Assembly: GCA_948477625.1 (NCBI GenBank)
Contig: CAOLNK010000003.1
Location: 1 to 64,000, forward strand
Length of the DNA stretch: 64,000 nucleotides
Origin: an uncultured Candidatus Saccharibacteria bacterium
GTDB taxonomy: Bacteria > Patescibacteriota > Saccharimonadia > Saccharimonadales > Saccharimonadaceae
Direction: 5' to 3'
Shown one piece after another: positions 26,722 through 35,416 of the stretch. The notes under the pieces were generated by a model. The model had not been told where the DNA came from. It did no database searches and saw only the letters and a program-made list of their open reading frames with translations. Numbering within the stretch: the first letter of the stretch is position 1; the number at the start of each line of letters is the position of its first letter. The translations under genes were made by a program, and so were the position numbers.

Positions 26722-27345
26722 ATGAACATGTCAGAAACATCGACCACTATCAACTCGCGACTCAGCACTGCTTGTGCACCCCTGTTCAAATGTTTACCAA
26801 TCGTTACACGTCAGGGCAATAAAATCATCATCTATAACCTCCCCACGACTTTATCCTACGATACGCTGGATAAGTCCTCCATTATCGATATCTGCCATCA
26901 GATGAAGCACTTATACTCCGATGGCGACCGTATTGGACGCAAGGGTATTGCTAAGAAAAAACACTTAGAAAACAATACCATTCGTATGTGTATTTCATAC
27001 ACATACTCCCTGCGCAGGGAGTCAGAGAGCACAGTCCTGACTATTAACTTTATGCCCAGCTTCACCGAGCATCATCTTCCGCGTTTCATTCAACACATCA
27101 AGAAGTCCAACCTCACTCCTAAAGAGTTCGAGGAAATGAAAGCTGCCGACCAGATTGTCAGTAGTACACGCAAAAGCGTCACAATCGAGCGCAATATGAA
27201 TGAGCACGAAATCGCCGAACAGATGGATGTTTTTGTTGGTACTTGTCGCGAAGAAATCTGCGAACTTGTCAAGAAAACAATGGACATAGCTTTTGAGCAG
27301 GCCACTATCAGCGTCATCAACGACTCAACCATCGCATTCGCCTAA
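26722..27345 (+). CDS. Protein of unknown function, 207 residues
   Basis: Begins MNMSETSTTINSRLSTACAP; start chosen from the AAGGAG 8 bases upstream. A soluble alpha/beta-like protein with a helical, charged C-terminal half. I recognise no family. It has a strong own promoter and is followed by a terminator shared with rpsO. Confidence 0.7.
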   Translation: MNMSETSTTINSRLSTACAPLFKCLPIVTRQGNKIIIYNLPTTLSYDTLDKSSIIDICHQMKHLYSDGDRIGRKGIAKKKHLENNTIRMCISYTYSLRRESESTVLTINFMPSFTEHHLPRFIQHIKKSNLTPKEFEEMKAADQIVSSTRKSVTIERNMNEHEIAEQMDVFVGTCREEICELVKKTMDIAFEQATISVINDSTIAFA

Positions 27346-27423
27346 TCTCCTTGCTCTTTAAGGATGAAATCGCGTCCCAATATCTATCCAGGGGCGCTTT
27401 TTCATGCCAAAACTCACCCCATC

Positions 27424-27449
27424 AAAAAACTCCCCAACGGGAGTTTTTT
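27424..27449. terminator. Bidirectional terminator
   Basis: AAAAAACTCCC, CAAC, GGGAGTTTTTT between the 207-residue gene and rpsO, 2 bases from the rpsO stop. Confidence 0.88.
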
Positions 27450-27450
27450 G

Positions 27451-27717
27451 TTATTTCCGGAGTCCCAACTCCGCAATGGTCTTCTTATATAGGTCAAAGT
27501 TTGTCCGCTCCAAGTATTTCAGCAACTTTTTGCGCTGACCTACCATCTGCATCAAACCGCGCTTTGCCATATAGTCATGCTTGTTTTCTTTGACGTGCTC
27601 GGTCACTTCCTTGATCCGCTCAGTCAAAATCGACACCTGCACCTCTGGGCTCCCCACATCTTCCTTAGTGCGCGCAAGCTTTGCCATCGCCTCAGCTTTT
27701 TTCTCTCTAGTAATCAT
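27451..27717 (-). CDS. rpsO: 30S ribosomal protein S15
   Basis: 88 residues, the standard length: MITREKKAEAMAKLART, then GSPEVQVSILTERI and HKHDY-like HDYMAKRGLMQMV. It binds the central domain of 16S rRNA. The start at 27717 is fixed by the family; TATAAT lies 9 bases before it. Confidence 0.96.
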   Translation of the reverse strand: MITREKKAEAMAKLARTKEDVGSPEVQVSILTERIKEVTEHVKENKHDYMAKRGLMQMVGQRKKLLKYLERTNFDLYKKTIAELGLRK

Positions 27718-27850
27718 ATGTTTCCAATTATAGCACACCTCAGTATTTTTACAACCCCTTTTCTCTAGACAACACAAGGCAAACCAAAAGCCGCCAGTTT
27801 CCCAGCGACTTAGTTTTAAAATTGGTGTGAGTTAGACGTTCTTCCCCTCT

Positions 27851-28753
27851 TCAGGGTATTACTTGCAGGACAAACGTCTCGTCTGCCCGCAAAGTTGTCG
27901 CGAGGTCAAATCCCCGCACATACAGTTCATACTGACCGGGAGTACTAAGGTCATAAATACCATAAATCTCCAGGTCATAGTCTTCAGTTGTATACGGCAC
28001 ACCCTCCGACGTAAATAACCCAATCCTCGCCTCCACGTCTTCTATGCTTGAACCTAACGGTAATGTCAAAACCTTACCGTTAGCCCCATTTGACGTCAAA
28101 TGTAAAATTGGGCGGACTTCCCGCCAAGGGTTTTCCGGGTCTGGATCCGTCGGGTCCCACCCACGATACGGGCTATCCTCCGGAATCTTCACCGTATGCA
28201 ATTCCCCAAACGGCCCTGGGTCATTCGGGTCATCATAGACAATCATCGGTGTACCTAACTTACAGTTATTGTAAATCCACAATGAGTCAATTGCAGCACT
28301 CCTGACACACCCCGATGAAGCCTGCTGACCTAACTTGTTAAACTCTTTCCAAGCCAAACTGCCTTTATCCATACTATAGTAGTAGCCTGAATGCGACATC
28401 ACTCCATGATTAAACCGCACTGCGCCTTGGGTATAGACATTACCTTTCATTAGCTTCCAATCACTATATTTCTCGTAAATAGTATAGCTCCCAAGCGGTG
28501 TCCAATTATTTCTTCCGGTCGAATTAGTAAATTTAATCACCGGCACAGTGAATTCTCCCATCGCATCCTGCGCGTATACTACAGTAAAATTCTGCGCTCG
28601 ATTGATGTGCACTTCGTAATCCGGCTTATCTGCCGCCGGGTCATCTTCCAGCTGAGTAATCTTAAACGGAATCTCTTTCGCTTCCGTCGCCTTCACTGCC
28701 ATACAGTTACACATCATAATTACTACAAAAAATACCGCCATCAATTTTCTCAT
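27851..28753 (-). CDS. L,D-transpeptidase (YkuD family), secreted
   Basis: 300 residues. A signal peptide (MRKLMAVFFVVIMMCNCMAVKA) directs export; the YkuD domain has the catalytic motif H-S-G-Y...S-S-G-C-V-R-S with the nucleophile Cys in SSGCVR. It makes 3-3 crosslinks in peptidoglycan or anchors proteins to it. The C-terminal ~70 residues look like an Ig-like domain (STPGQYELYVRGFD). Start taken at 28753 behind AAAGGTGAG. Confidence 0.88.
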   Translation of the reverse strand: MRKLMAVFFVVIMMCNCMAVKATEAKEIPFKITQLEDDPAADKPDYEVHINRAQNFTVVYAQDAMGEFTVPVIKFTNSTGRNNWTPLGSYTIYEKYSDWKLMKGNVYTQGAVRFNHGVMSHSGYYYSMDKGSLAWKEFNKLGQQASSGCVRSAAIDSLWIYNNCKLGTPMIVYDDPNDPGPFGELHTVKIPEDSPYRGWDPTDPDPENPWREVRPILHLTSNGANGKVLTLPLGSSIEDVEARIGLFTSEGVPYTTEDYDLEIYGIYDLSTPGQYELYVRGFDLATTLRADETFVLQVIP

Positions 28754-28834
28754 ATATCCACTCACCTTTCTCTCAAAGTCCAACTCCGCACCACGTCCCC
28801 AAAATAATATCACACAATCCTTTTTCTGTCAATA

Positions 28835-29025
28835 TTCGTGCGCAGCGGGGATATAGAATTTATATAATTCTGCTGATACTTTCAGGTACGCTGGCAGTCT
28901 CGCAGTAGACTGGTCGTCCCGCGCCGCAGAAGCCTCTGGCGCTTATTGTCTTGTTATCTATGCCGTCGTTTATCCGTCAGGTGATACTACTAACAACCGT
29001 TACAACGGCTTCCCCCTCCGCTGTT
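28835..29025 (+). repeat. Degenerate FISUMP-like cassette (copy 10)
   Basis: The constant start is intact (FVRSG), then a frameshift with a stop follows within 20 bases. In the other frame the core persists (ADTFRYAGSLAVDWSSRA, VYPSGD, RYNGFPLRC), but the constant 3' end is replaced: CTCCGCTG is followed by TTTTATACCGCGGAGG, forming a CCTCCGC/GCGGAGG hairpin. A decayed copy. Confidence 0.85.
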
Positions 29026-29062
29026 TTATACCGCGGAGGTGCCGATCTTTTCATTCTCCCCT

Positions 29063-29144
29063 CTATATATCACGTAATGATAGTTACGCGACGCTGTGTC
29101 GGTTTGGAACAACGAGAAGACTAGAGATTAGTCTTCTCGTTGTT
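29063..29144 (-). repeat. Hairpin plus secondary repeat following cassette 11
   Basis: On the minus strand: a 16-bp stem (AACAACGAGAAGACTA arms, 29108-29144), then the block ACCGACAC.GCGTC.CGTAACT, CATTACGTG and GATATATAG (29063-29105). Same order as at 2102-2175; the two hairpins share the inner GAGAAGAC/GTCTTCTC. Confidence 0.75.
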
Positions 29145-29154
29145 CTCTCCCCCT

Positions 29155-29388
29155 CTACATGTCTAATACAGTACTAAGGCAGCGGAGGGGGAAAGCGTAG
29201 TGACGAGTAAAAGGTCCGCCGGATGGGCTTACTAAGGTAATAAAATATAGACTGTAAGCACTAGGAGTATTATTGCCAGCGGTATCAGTAGACGAAGCTT
29301 GCGATGACCAGGTAAATCCCCATTGTCCAGCATTTCTAAAAGTACCGCCACTAATACCGGGCAAATTAACATGTCCGCTGCGCACGAA
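29155..29388 (-). repeat. FISUMP-like variable cassette (copy 11)
   Basis: Variable middle HVNLPGISGGTFRNAG, FTWSSQASST, YSLYFI, VSPSGGP, RHYAFPLRC. It begins 3 bases after the truB stop, on the same strand and in the same frame (TGA-AAC-TTC-GTG). Confidence 0.92.
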
Positions 29389-29391
29389 GTT

Positions 29392-30099
29392 TCACTTATC
29401 TGTCAAATACTCTTCTAGCCCCACCGCATCCTCAACCCGATATTTTCCCACCTCAGTCCGCATTAGCGCCGTCAAATATGCCCCCACCCCCAGCGCCCTG
29501 CCAATATCCTCACCCAAAGTCCGAATATACGTTCCACTCGATACCTTGCACCTTATCTCCAGTTCTGGCCATTCATACCGCAAAATCTCAATTTCATAAA
29601 TCTTGACTTTTCTCCGCGGCATTTCCACTGCCTTTCCTGCACGCGCCAGCTTATACGCTCGCTGTCCACCAATCTTCACCGCCGAAAACGCTGGTACCGT
29701 CTGCCAGTTTTCCCCAACAAAGTTCTCCACACACTTTTCCACCGTAACTTTGTTCGGCTTTTCGCACACATTTTGTTCGGTTATTTCACCCTCCGGGTCG
29801 CCAGTTGTCGATACCGCCCCGAGTCGTACCGTCGCAATATACTCTTTGTCCAGCTTTAGAAACTCATTTGCCTGCTTCGTCGCCGAACCTGTCAAAATAA
29901 TCAGCAGCCCTGTCGCAAACGGGTCCAGAGTCCCCGTGTGCCCCACCTTCACCTTCTTTCGCCTCTGGCGTGACACCCCATCTTTACCCTTTACCGTCAC
30001 CATACCAGCCTGCTCCGAAAGCACACGTCGCACTCGCGCCACCACACCAAAAGACGTCATTCCCGCCGGTTTGTCAATCAGCAAAATCTCATCATTCAT
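29392..30099 (-). CDS. truB: tRNA pseudouridine-55 synthase
   Basis: 235 residues. Makes the T-loop pseudouridine of tRNA. The catalytic Asp59 lies in VGHTGTLDPFATG, and GTYIRTLGEDIG is the second signature. The C-terminal PUA-like domain is mostly absent, a common reduction. TAATAT lies 6 bases before the ATG (probably leaderless). Confidence 0.93.
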   Translation of the reverse strand: MNDEILLIDKPAGMTSFGVVARVRRVLSEQAGMVTVKGKDGVSRQRRKKVKVGHTGTLDPFATGLLIILTGSATKQANEFLKLDKEYIATVRLGAVSTTGDPEGEITEQNVCEKPNKVTVEKCVENFVGENWQTVPAFSAVKIGGQRAYKLARAGKAVEMPRRKVKIYEIEILRYEWPELEIRCKVSSGTYIRTLGEDIGRALGVGAYLTALMRTEVGKYRVEDAVGLEEYLTDK

Positions 30100-30153
30100 G
30101 TTATTATATTACAGCAAAAACCACGCACGTCAATCTCAGCTTCAATCACCACT

Positions 30154-31806
30154 CTACATCCCTGGAATTTGGAATGCACCTGGGTTTGCTTGCTGTTGCA
30201 CTTGAGCTGCCCGTGTGGCCTGCGCCGCCTGAGCCTTAGCCTGTTCTTCCGCCTGTTGAGCTGCCAAATCCGCTGGCACCTGCACCTGTGGCAATACTGG
30301 TGGCATCATATCGTTCCCTGTCGTCGGTGCTGGTGGCGGAGGCAATACTACGCCACTTGCATTATTTACCACTGGCTGCGCACCTGCTGGTGTCACCGAC
30401 TGCACTGGAGCCACCGGTTGTACCAATTGGCTAGCCGTTCCAGCTGTACTAACCGCTGCTGCTGCCGGCGAAGGTTCTTCTAATGCCGCCGCCAACATGG
30501 CTCCATAATCTTTCGGCCCATTCTCTACCGCCACAGCTGCGGCCTGCGCCGCTTGCTCCGCCTGTTCGGCTTCCGCCGCCGCTACATTTACCACCTCCAC
30601 GCTAGCTGCCGCAGCCGCCACCGCCTCATTCACTGCATTCGTCGCCATATCATTCTCGGCCGGCGCTCCATTCACAGCCGTCCTTGCCTGTTGTATCGCT
30701 GCCGCCTGCGCAATTCCACCTTCTACTGGCACATCCGCTGGCACTACTGTCTCTGTTAAGTTCGGAGTATAATTCCCATAATCCTTACCAATCAGCAGAT
30801 TATTCGGATCTGTTTCTGACAAAGGTTCATTATAATCCGCAAAACTTGGCCCATTATTCACAACTCCTGTATCATTATCCATTACGTGTGAAGAAATCAA
30901 CTGCTGATCCGCCCCCATCGACATTAGTTTCGACGCAAGTTGCATCGTCTCCGAATTTGTCCGGTCATTCGAGAATCGCCCTGTCGCCGCCACAATACCC
31001 GTGAGCAATGCTGTCGCAATCTCCTTATCCACTACTGCATCCTTACCCTGCATGGCAAAAATCAGCTTAGTCACCATCTCTGACACCGAAGACGCACCTG
31101 GGTCACTCCATTCAATCTCACCAAATCGCCCTGGTGCATCACAGGTAATATCCACCGTAGTTGCATCGTGCATAATCCGGCCATATTCAGAAAGCGCTGC
31201 ATCCAAATCTGTCGCCTGCGGCACGCCCAATGCCAAAACCAAGTCCACGTTGAAATCCCCATGCGAGAATTCCAAATCATTTTCCGACAACACCGTCTTA
31301 TACGGCGTAATATATACCTTTACAAAATCACCGTCCAACTTATAGCGCAAGTGATCGGCCTTATCCTTCGATAGCGCAATGATAAAATCTTGCAAACTAT
31401 CAGTATTTGTCTCAAAAGTCTCTGCGGGCTGCAAGAATTGCAACGCATCCGGCGTCGCGCCTGAATAAATTGCAGTCGTGTGCTTCTGCAAACCATCCAA
31501 AAACATCGTTAGACCAATCGCTGCCGCTATCTCGTCCACCGACGGGTCGCGCGACAACGCCACCAAAATATTCTCCGAACTTCGAATCTTATCGATGATC
31601 CGCCGCTCAAAATCATTCTGCGGGATTACCCCCGGCGCCGTTTTTGACGCGTTCGGTGTTACACTTTTCGCCTTAGCGTCTGCTGGTTTCACCACTGGCG
31701 CAGTCGGTTTCGCCCCAACTCTAGCACCCACCCCCGGCTTCACTGCCGGGCGCGCATCATTGTTTGTAGAAATAATATTTGATATTTTTTGGTCTTTATC
31801 TTGCAT
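30154..31806 (-). CDS. DHH-family phosphoesterase homologue, probably catalytically inactive
   Basis: 550 residues. An N-terminal low-complexity stretch (1-65), a DHH/NrnA-like domain (about 70-330) and an Ala/Pro/Val-rich tail (~200 residues). The fold match is clear (FGEIEWSDPGASSVSEMV, compare the FG.I.W.DP.ASST.EMV of NrnA), but the metal ligands are lost: the first motif reads SRDPSVDEIAAAIG and the DHH triad is VDITCD. It is therefore probably a binding protein rather than a nuclease. It has a 26-base 5' UTR after TATAAT. Confidence 0.75.
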   Translation of the reverse strand: MQDKDQKISNIISTNNDARPAVKPGVGARVGAKPTAPVVKPADAKAKSVTPNASKTAPGVIPQNDFERRIIDKIRSSENILVALSRDPSVDEIAAAIGLTMFLDGLQKHTTAIYSGATPDALQFLQPAETFETNTDSLQDFIIALSKDKADHLRYKLDGDFVKVYITPYKTVLSENDLEFSHGDFNVDLVLALGVPQATDLDAALSEYGRIMHDATTVDITCDAPGRFGEIEWSDPGASSVSEMVTKLIFAMQGKDAVVDKEIATALLTGIVAATGRFSNDRTNSETMQLASKLMSMGADQQLISSHVMDNDTGVVNNGPSFADYNEPLSETDPNNLLIGKDYGNYTPNLTETVVPADVPVEGGIAQAAAIQQARTAVNGAPAENDMATNAVNEAVAAAAASVEVVNVAAAEAEQAEQAAQAAAVAVENGPKDYGAMLAAALEEPSPAAAAVSTAGTASQLVQPVAPVQSVTPAGAQPVVNNASGVVLPPPPAPTTGNDMMPPVLPQVQVPADLAAQQAEEQAKAQAAQATRAAQVQQQANPGAFQIPGM

Positions 31807-32000
31807 TTTTATTCTTAACCCCTATACCCCCATTATAGCACACCTCACTCAAAAAAGCAATACCTCTTTGACATTTTATAATAAAAATAGATACGTTTCA
31901 TAAATACCTTTTCCACACCGCAGGACATAAAACTTGGTTGCTAACATTTGTCGAGTGGGTATCTCGAAACAAATGCTAGTGACCATGTTATAATATCTCT

Positions 32001-32690
32001 ATGGATAAGAAAACTTGGATTATTATTGCTATCATTATCGCCATTTTTGCCGGCATCATCGGTTTTGGTATCATTAATCGTTCCCCTGCCGAAGATCGCC
32101 TCGCCCAAATCTTCCCCGCCAGCGAAGAATCTGGCAACCTCCCAGAAAACATCGACGGCAATCCAAATGCCTCCATCCTCATCTTTGATTACTCTGACTA
32201 TCAGTGCGAACACTGCGCCAGCATCAACCCCCTGCTCAACCAACTTGTCGAAGAATATGACGGCAAAGTCGCTGTAGTTTATCGCAACTTCGTTCAGAGC
32301 TATCACGCTAATGGCACCGCCGCCGCTTCCGCCGCCAATGCGGCTGCCATCCAAGGTTACTGGAAAGAGTACAAAGATCTCCTCTTTGCTAACCAAAACG
32401 AATGGTATTCCGCCAGCGCTAGTGCCCGCCAAGAACTTTTTGAAAAATACTTCACCACCGTCACCAAAGGTAAAGGTGATCTCGCCAAATTCCGCGCTGA
32501 CATGCTCAGCGAAGAAGTTGCTACCAAAATCGCTTTCGACCGCAAACTTTCCGAGGAGCGCAAACTCACTTATACCCCATATATCTACCTCGGCACCACC
32601 CACATTAAAGAATCAGAAATGGGTGCCAATTTCCTCGACAACATGCGTGAAAAAATCAACGCCGAGCTTGAAAAGCTCGAAAACCAATAA
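32001..32690 (+). CDS. DsbA-like thiol oxidoreductase, membrane-anchored
   Basis: 229 residues. An N-terminal membrane helix (6-25) anchors an extracytoplasmic thioredoxin-fold domain with a C-x-x-C site, Cys69-Glu-His-Cys72 (FDYSDYQCEHC), and the cis-Pro loop LTYTPYIYLG. It should introduce or shuffle disulfides, which suits the cysteine-containing pilin and EF-hand proteins here. TATAAT (31989-31994) is 6 bases before the ATG: leaderless. Confidence 0.88.
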   Translation: MDKKTWIIIAIIIAIFAGIIGFGIINRSPAEDRLAQIFPASEESGNLPENIDGNPNASILIFDYSDYQCEHCASINPLLNQLVEEYDGKVAVVYRNFVQSYHANGTAAASAANAAAIQGYWKEYKDLLFANQNEWYSASASARQELFEKYFTTVTKGKGDLAKFRADMLSEEVATKIAFDRKLSEERKLTYTPYIYLGTTHIKESEMGANFLDNMREKINAELEKLENQ

Positions 32691-32719
32691 GTGCTTTTTC
32701 AAAATTAATCATTTTAATT

Positions 32720-33078
32720 CTACTCGCCCCACTTCTTTAATACCGAGGAATCAACCTTGCTCACATCAAACCGGTAGTGTCTCGTTACTTTTCCTCGTTT
32801 AAAATAATCTTCTTCCCGATTCGGCTGTCCGCCATTATGTAATATATGGCCGCCCCTCCACCGTTCGCCGGTCCGACACCATTCCAATATGTGTTCCATT
32901 TTCAAAAATAGCGTCCTCCTCTGGATAACCACCCTGCACATAACTTCTATCGTACTTCGGGTGATTCTCCGCATCCTTTCGTGCACCTATGAGGAGATGC
33001 CCATATCCCTACTAACCCAATTATCAATGCCACCCCAGTCAGCAACATCCAGCCTAGCACACTTAGTGTTATCTTCAT
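32720..33078 (-). pseudogene. Decayed DUF1287-like secreted protein
   Basis: Three frames must be joined: MKITLSVLGWMLLTGVALII (signal/anchor), then YVQGGYPEEDAIFENGTHIG and MVSDRRTVEGRPYI, then HNGGQPNREEDYFKRGKVTR and HYRFDVSKVDSS. The HIG.VSD....G.P.I.HNGG...ED....G....HYR order is that of DUF1287 proteins. At least two frameshifts (near 32985 and 32850) break it. It starts 7 bases after the aminotransferase stop. Confidence 0.7.
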
Positions 33079-33085
33079 ACATATT

Positions 33086-34243
33086 CTATATATTCCCCAT
33101 CGCCGCTTTCACGCGCTCGATGTCGCTCTCGCGCGTCGCATAGCTCAGAGAAAACCGCATAAGTGGCGGATATTTGCACACTTTGTCCAGATAATAATGC
33201 GCACAAAAATACCCCGTGCGCGCCATAATCCCCTCTTTTCCCAGCGCCGCCCCCAAAAGATGTGAATCCAAGCCCTCCACATAAAAGCTCATGGTCGGAT
33301 TTGCCTGGTTCCCCACCATCTTTACCTTCGGATTACCCCTAAGAAACTCGTCTAATTCCCGTGTACAATCCGCCAAACGTTTCTTATCCGCCTTAGTTAT
33401 CGCAGAAAGCCAATCTAGCGCCACTCCATAAGCACAAATCTCACCCCAGGCTTGCAAGCCTGCCTCAAAAATCGTATGCACGTGGTCTTTATTTGCCTCC
33501 GCACTCAGCAAATACCGGTCAGCAAATACATCATCCACCATACCTCCACCGATGAAGTTTTGCGCTAATTTGGATACCAAATCTCGCCGCACCACCATCA
33601 CCCCCAGCGACGGCGCATACATTTTGTGCGCTGAAAAACAAATCGCATCCGCTTCGGTCTTCTCCAACATCTCGTAATAATGTGCCATCGCCTGCGCCGC
33701 ATCGACAATAATCAAACCACCGTCAGAATGCACCTTTTTTACCACCTCTTTCAAATTCACCAGCTGTCGCCCATCAAAATTTGCCGCACAGTTCACTACC
33801 ACCACAGCTTTATGAAAGCCTTCGTCTAGTGGCAAGCTCCCGTCTTCAGCACGCTCCAACACTACTCGCGGGATGCCCAACCGCTTCGCTAGCGCCATCG
33901 TTGCCAGAAACGGCGAGTTATGTTCGATATCCGACGTGAACACTTTTTCCACATTCTCTGCACAAATTTCGTTCAGCAACAAATTAATCCCATACGTTGT
34001 GTTCAAAGTAAATGATACAAAATAATCTTTTGCTTTTAACTTGAGTAATTTTAGGGTTTTCTGCCGCGCCGCTTCCACCATAGCGTCAGTTTTTTCACCC
34101 CAAGGATATTTTACTCGCTCCCCACAAGAATTATGCTCAAAATAATATCGATCTAGCGCCTCCACCACTGGCCGCGGCCGCAAGCTCTGACACGCCGCAT
34201 CCAGATACACCGATTTCTCATCCAAATAGTCAAAGTCGTTCAT
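33086..34243 (-). CDS. Class V aminotransferase, cysteine desulfurase-like
   Basis: 385 residues, PLP-dependent. Lys207 in FSAHKMYAPS binds PLP, Asp181 in IIVDAAQA contacts its ring nitrogen, and a cysteine in RTGYFCAHYY sits where SufS/CsdA carry the catalytic Cys. It probably supplies sulfur for Fe-S clusters or tRNA thiolation, though no suf genes are nearby. TATAAT is 6 bases before the ATG (leaderless); cassette 12 ends 9 bases upstream of that box. Confidence 0.82.
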   Translation of the reverse strand: MNDFDYLDEKSVYLDAACQSLRPRPVVEALDRYYFEHNSCGERVKYPWGEKTDAMVEAARQKTLKLLKLKAKDYFVSFTLNTTYGINLLLNEICAENVEKVFTSDIEHNSPFLATMALAKRLGIPRVVLERAEDGSLPLDEGFHKAVVVVNCAANFDGRQLVNLKEVVKKVHSDGGLIIVDAAQAMAHYYEMLEKTEADAICFSAHKMYAPSLGVMVVRRDLVSKLAQNFIGGGMVDDVFADRYLLSAEANKDHVHTIFEAGLQAWGEICAYGVALDWLSAITKADKKRLADCTRELDEFLRGNPKVKMVGNQANPTMSFYVEGLDSHLLGAALGKEGIMARTGYFCAHYYLDKVCKYPPLMRFSLSYATRESDIERVKAAMGNI

Positions 34244-34265
34244 ACCATGATTATATCACTTTACT

Positions 34266-34487
34266 CTACATATCTAATACAGTACTAAGGCAGCGGAGGG
34301 GGAAACCGTAGTAGCGGTGATTCTCGTAGGACGGGTAGACCGCAGTGAGGAATGCGAGGTAGTAAGTAGTAGCAGCCGTACTAGAGGTATAAGTACCCGC
34401 CCGCGACGACCAATCGTTGCCGTTGAAGCCAGCGAGCCTCAAAGTACCAGCAGTCACGGGCGGGTCAACGAACCCGCTGCGCACGAA
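34266..34487 (-). repeat. FISUMP-like variable cassette (copy 12)
   Basis: Variable middle FVDPPVTAGTLRLAG, NDWSSRAG, YYLAFL, VYPSYEN, RYYGFPLRC. It fills the gap between two divergent leaderless genes and abuts both promoters. Confidence 0.92.
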
Positions 34488-34518
34488 AATCAACTTATTT
34501 TTATGCTATAATACCCTT

Positions 34519-35316
34519 ATGAACATCGTATTTCCCGAACTTAATAATCCCACCATCCAAGAAGCTCTGCACCGCCATGCGGAAATGCGCGCTAGCGGCG
34601 AACCCATACCCGGCCTCACCGAAAACAGCATCTCAGAAATCACCGCCCTCGAAGCCCCCGACCTCGCCACCGCCTGCGCCATGGTCAAATCTGGCCAAGC
34701 CGATACCATGATTGCCGGCATCGATTATTCCTCGCGCGATGTTATTCTTGCCTGCAAAGAACACCTTGGTCTCTCTGGCAAAACTTTCTCTGGTCTCGCC
34801 GTCATGCAACGCGACCGCGAGATTTATCTCCTCGCCGATATGGCCGCTTGTAAACACCCCACCAAAGACCAATTGGTAGAAATCATCCACCAAACCCACG
34901 CTTCTGCGCGCAAACTTTTCGCCGAACCTCCTCGTGTCGCCTTGCTTTCCTTCTCCACCTTCGGCAGCGGTGGTCGCGACGACACCATTGAGCTCATGCA
35001 AACCGTCCGTAACGAATTCCAAGATTCAGAAATTCTCCTCGACGGAGAAATGCAACTCGACGCCGCCGTCAACCCAACTGTCGCCCAGAAAAAGTTCCCC
35101 AATTCCCCGGTCGCCGGCCACGCCAACGTTCTCATCGTCCCCGACCTCAACTCCGGCAATATCCTCTATAAAGCCTTTGAGCACATCGCCGGCTTCCACG
35201 TCGCTGGCCCCGTCCTCCAAGGTTTTAACTTCCCTATTTCCGACCTCTCACGTGGCAGTTCTGTCGCCGATGTCATTTTGACCATCGAAGTCATGGCTAA
35301 ACTCGCCCAAAAATAA
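34519..35316 (+). CDS. pta: Phosphate acetyl/butyryl-transferase-like protein
   Basis: 265 residues of the PTA_PTB family (ADTMIAGIDYSSRDVILACK, ALLSFSTFGSGG, LDGEMQLDAAV, NVLIVPDLNSGNILYK). It would convert acetyl-CoA and acetyl-phosphate for ATP generation with acetate kinase. Usual Pta domains are ~325 residues; the N-terminal ~60 residues are shortened. The start at 34519 is set by TATAAT 6 bases upstream (34507-34512). Confidence 0.85.
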   Translation: MNIVFPELNNPTIQEALHRHAEMRASGEPIPGLTENSISEITALEAPDLATACAMVKSGQADTMIAGIDYSSRDVILACKEHLGLSGKTFSGLAVMQRDREIYLLADMAACKHPTKDQLVEIIHQTHASARKLFAEPPRVALLSFSTFGSGGRDDTIELMQTVRNEFQDSEILLDGEMQLDAAVNPTVAQKKFPNSPVAGHANVLIVPDLNSGNILYKAFEHIAGFHVAGPVLQGFNFPISDLSRGSSVADVILTIEVMAKLAQK

Positions 35317-35327
35317 ACCATTAAAAA

Positions 35328-35357
35328 TGGCCGACTAAATCGCAGCCGACCACTTTT
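35328..35357 (+). terminator. Terminator after the Pta-like gene
   Basis: TGGCCGAC, 8-base loop, GCCGACCA (two G-U pairs), CTTTTTG. It could also end the opposite transcript. Confidence 0.6.
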
Positions 35358-35416
35358 TGCATTTTTAAAGAGTTTTTATGAAACAAAACATCTTATCAAT
35401 GGTTACGTTGCAGTTT

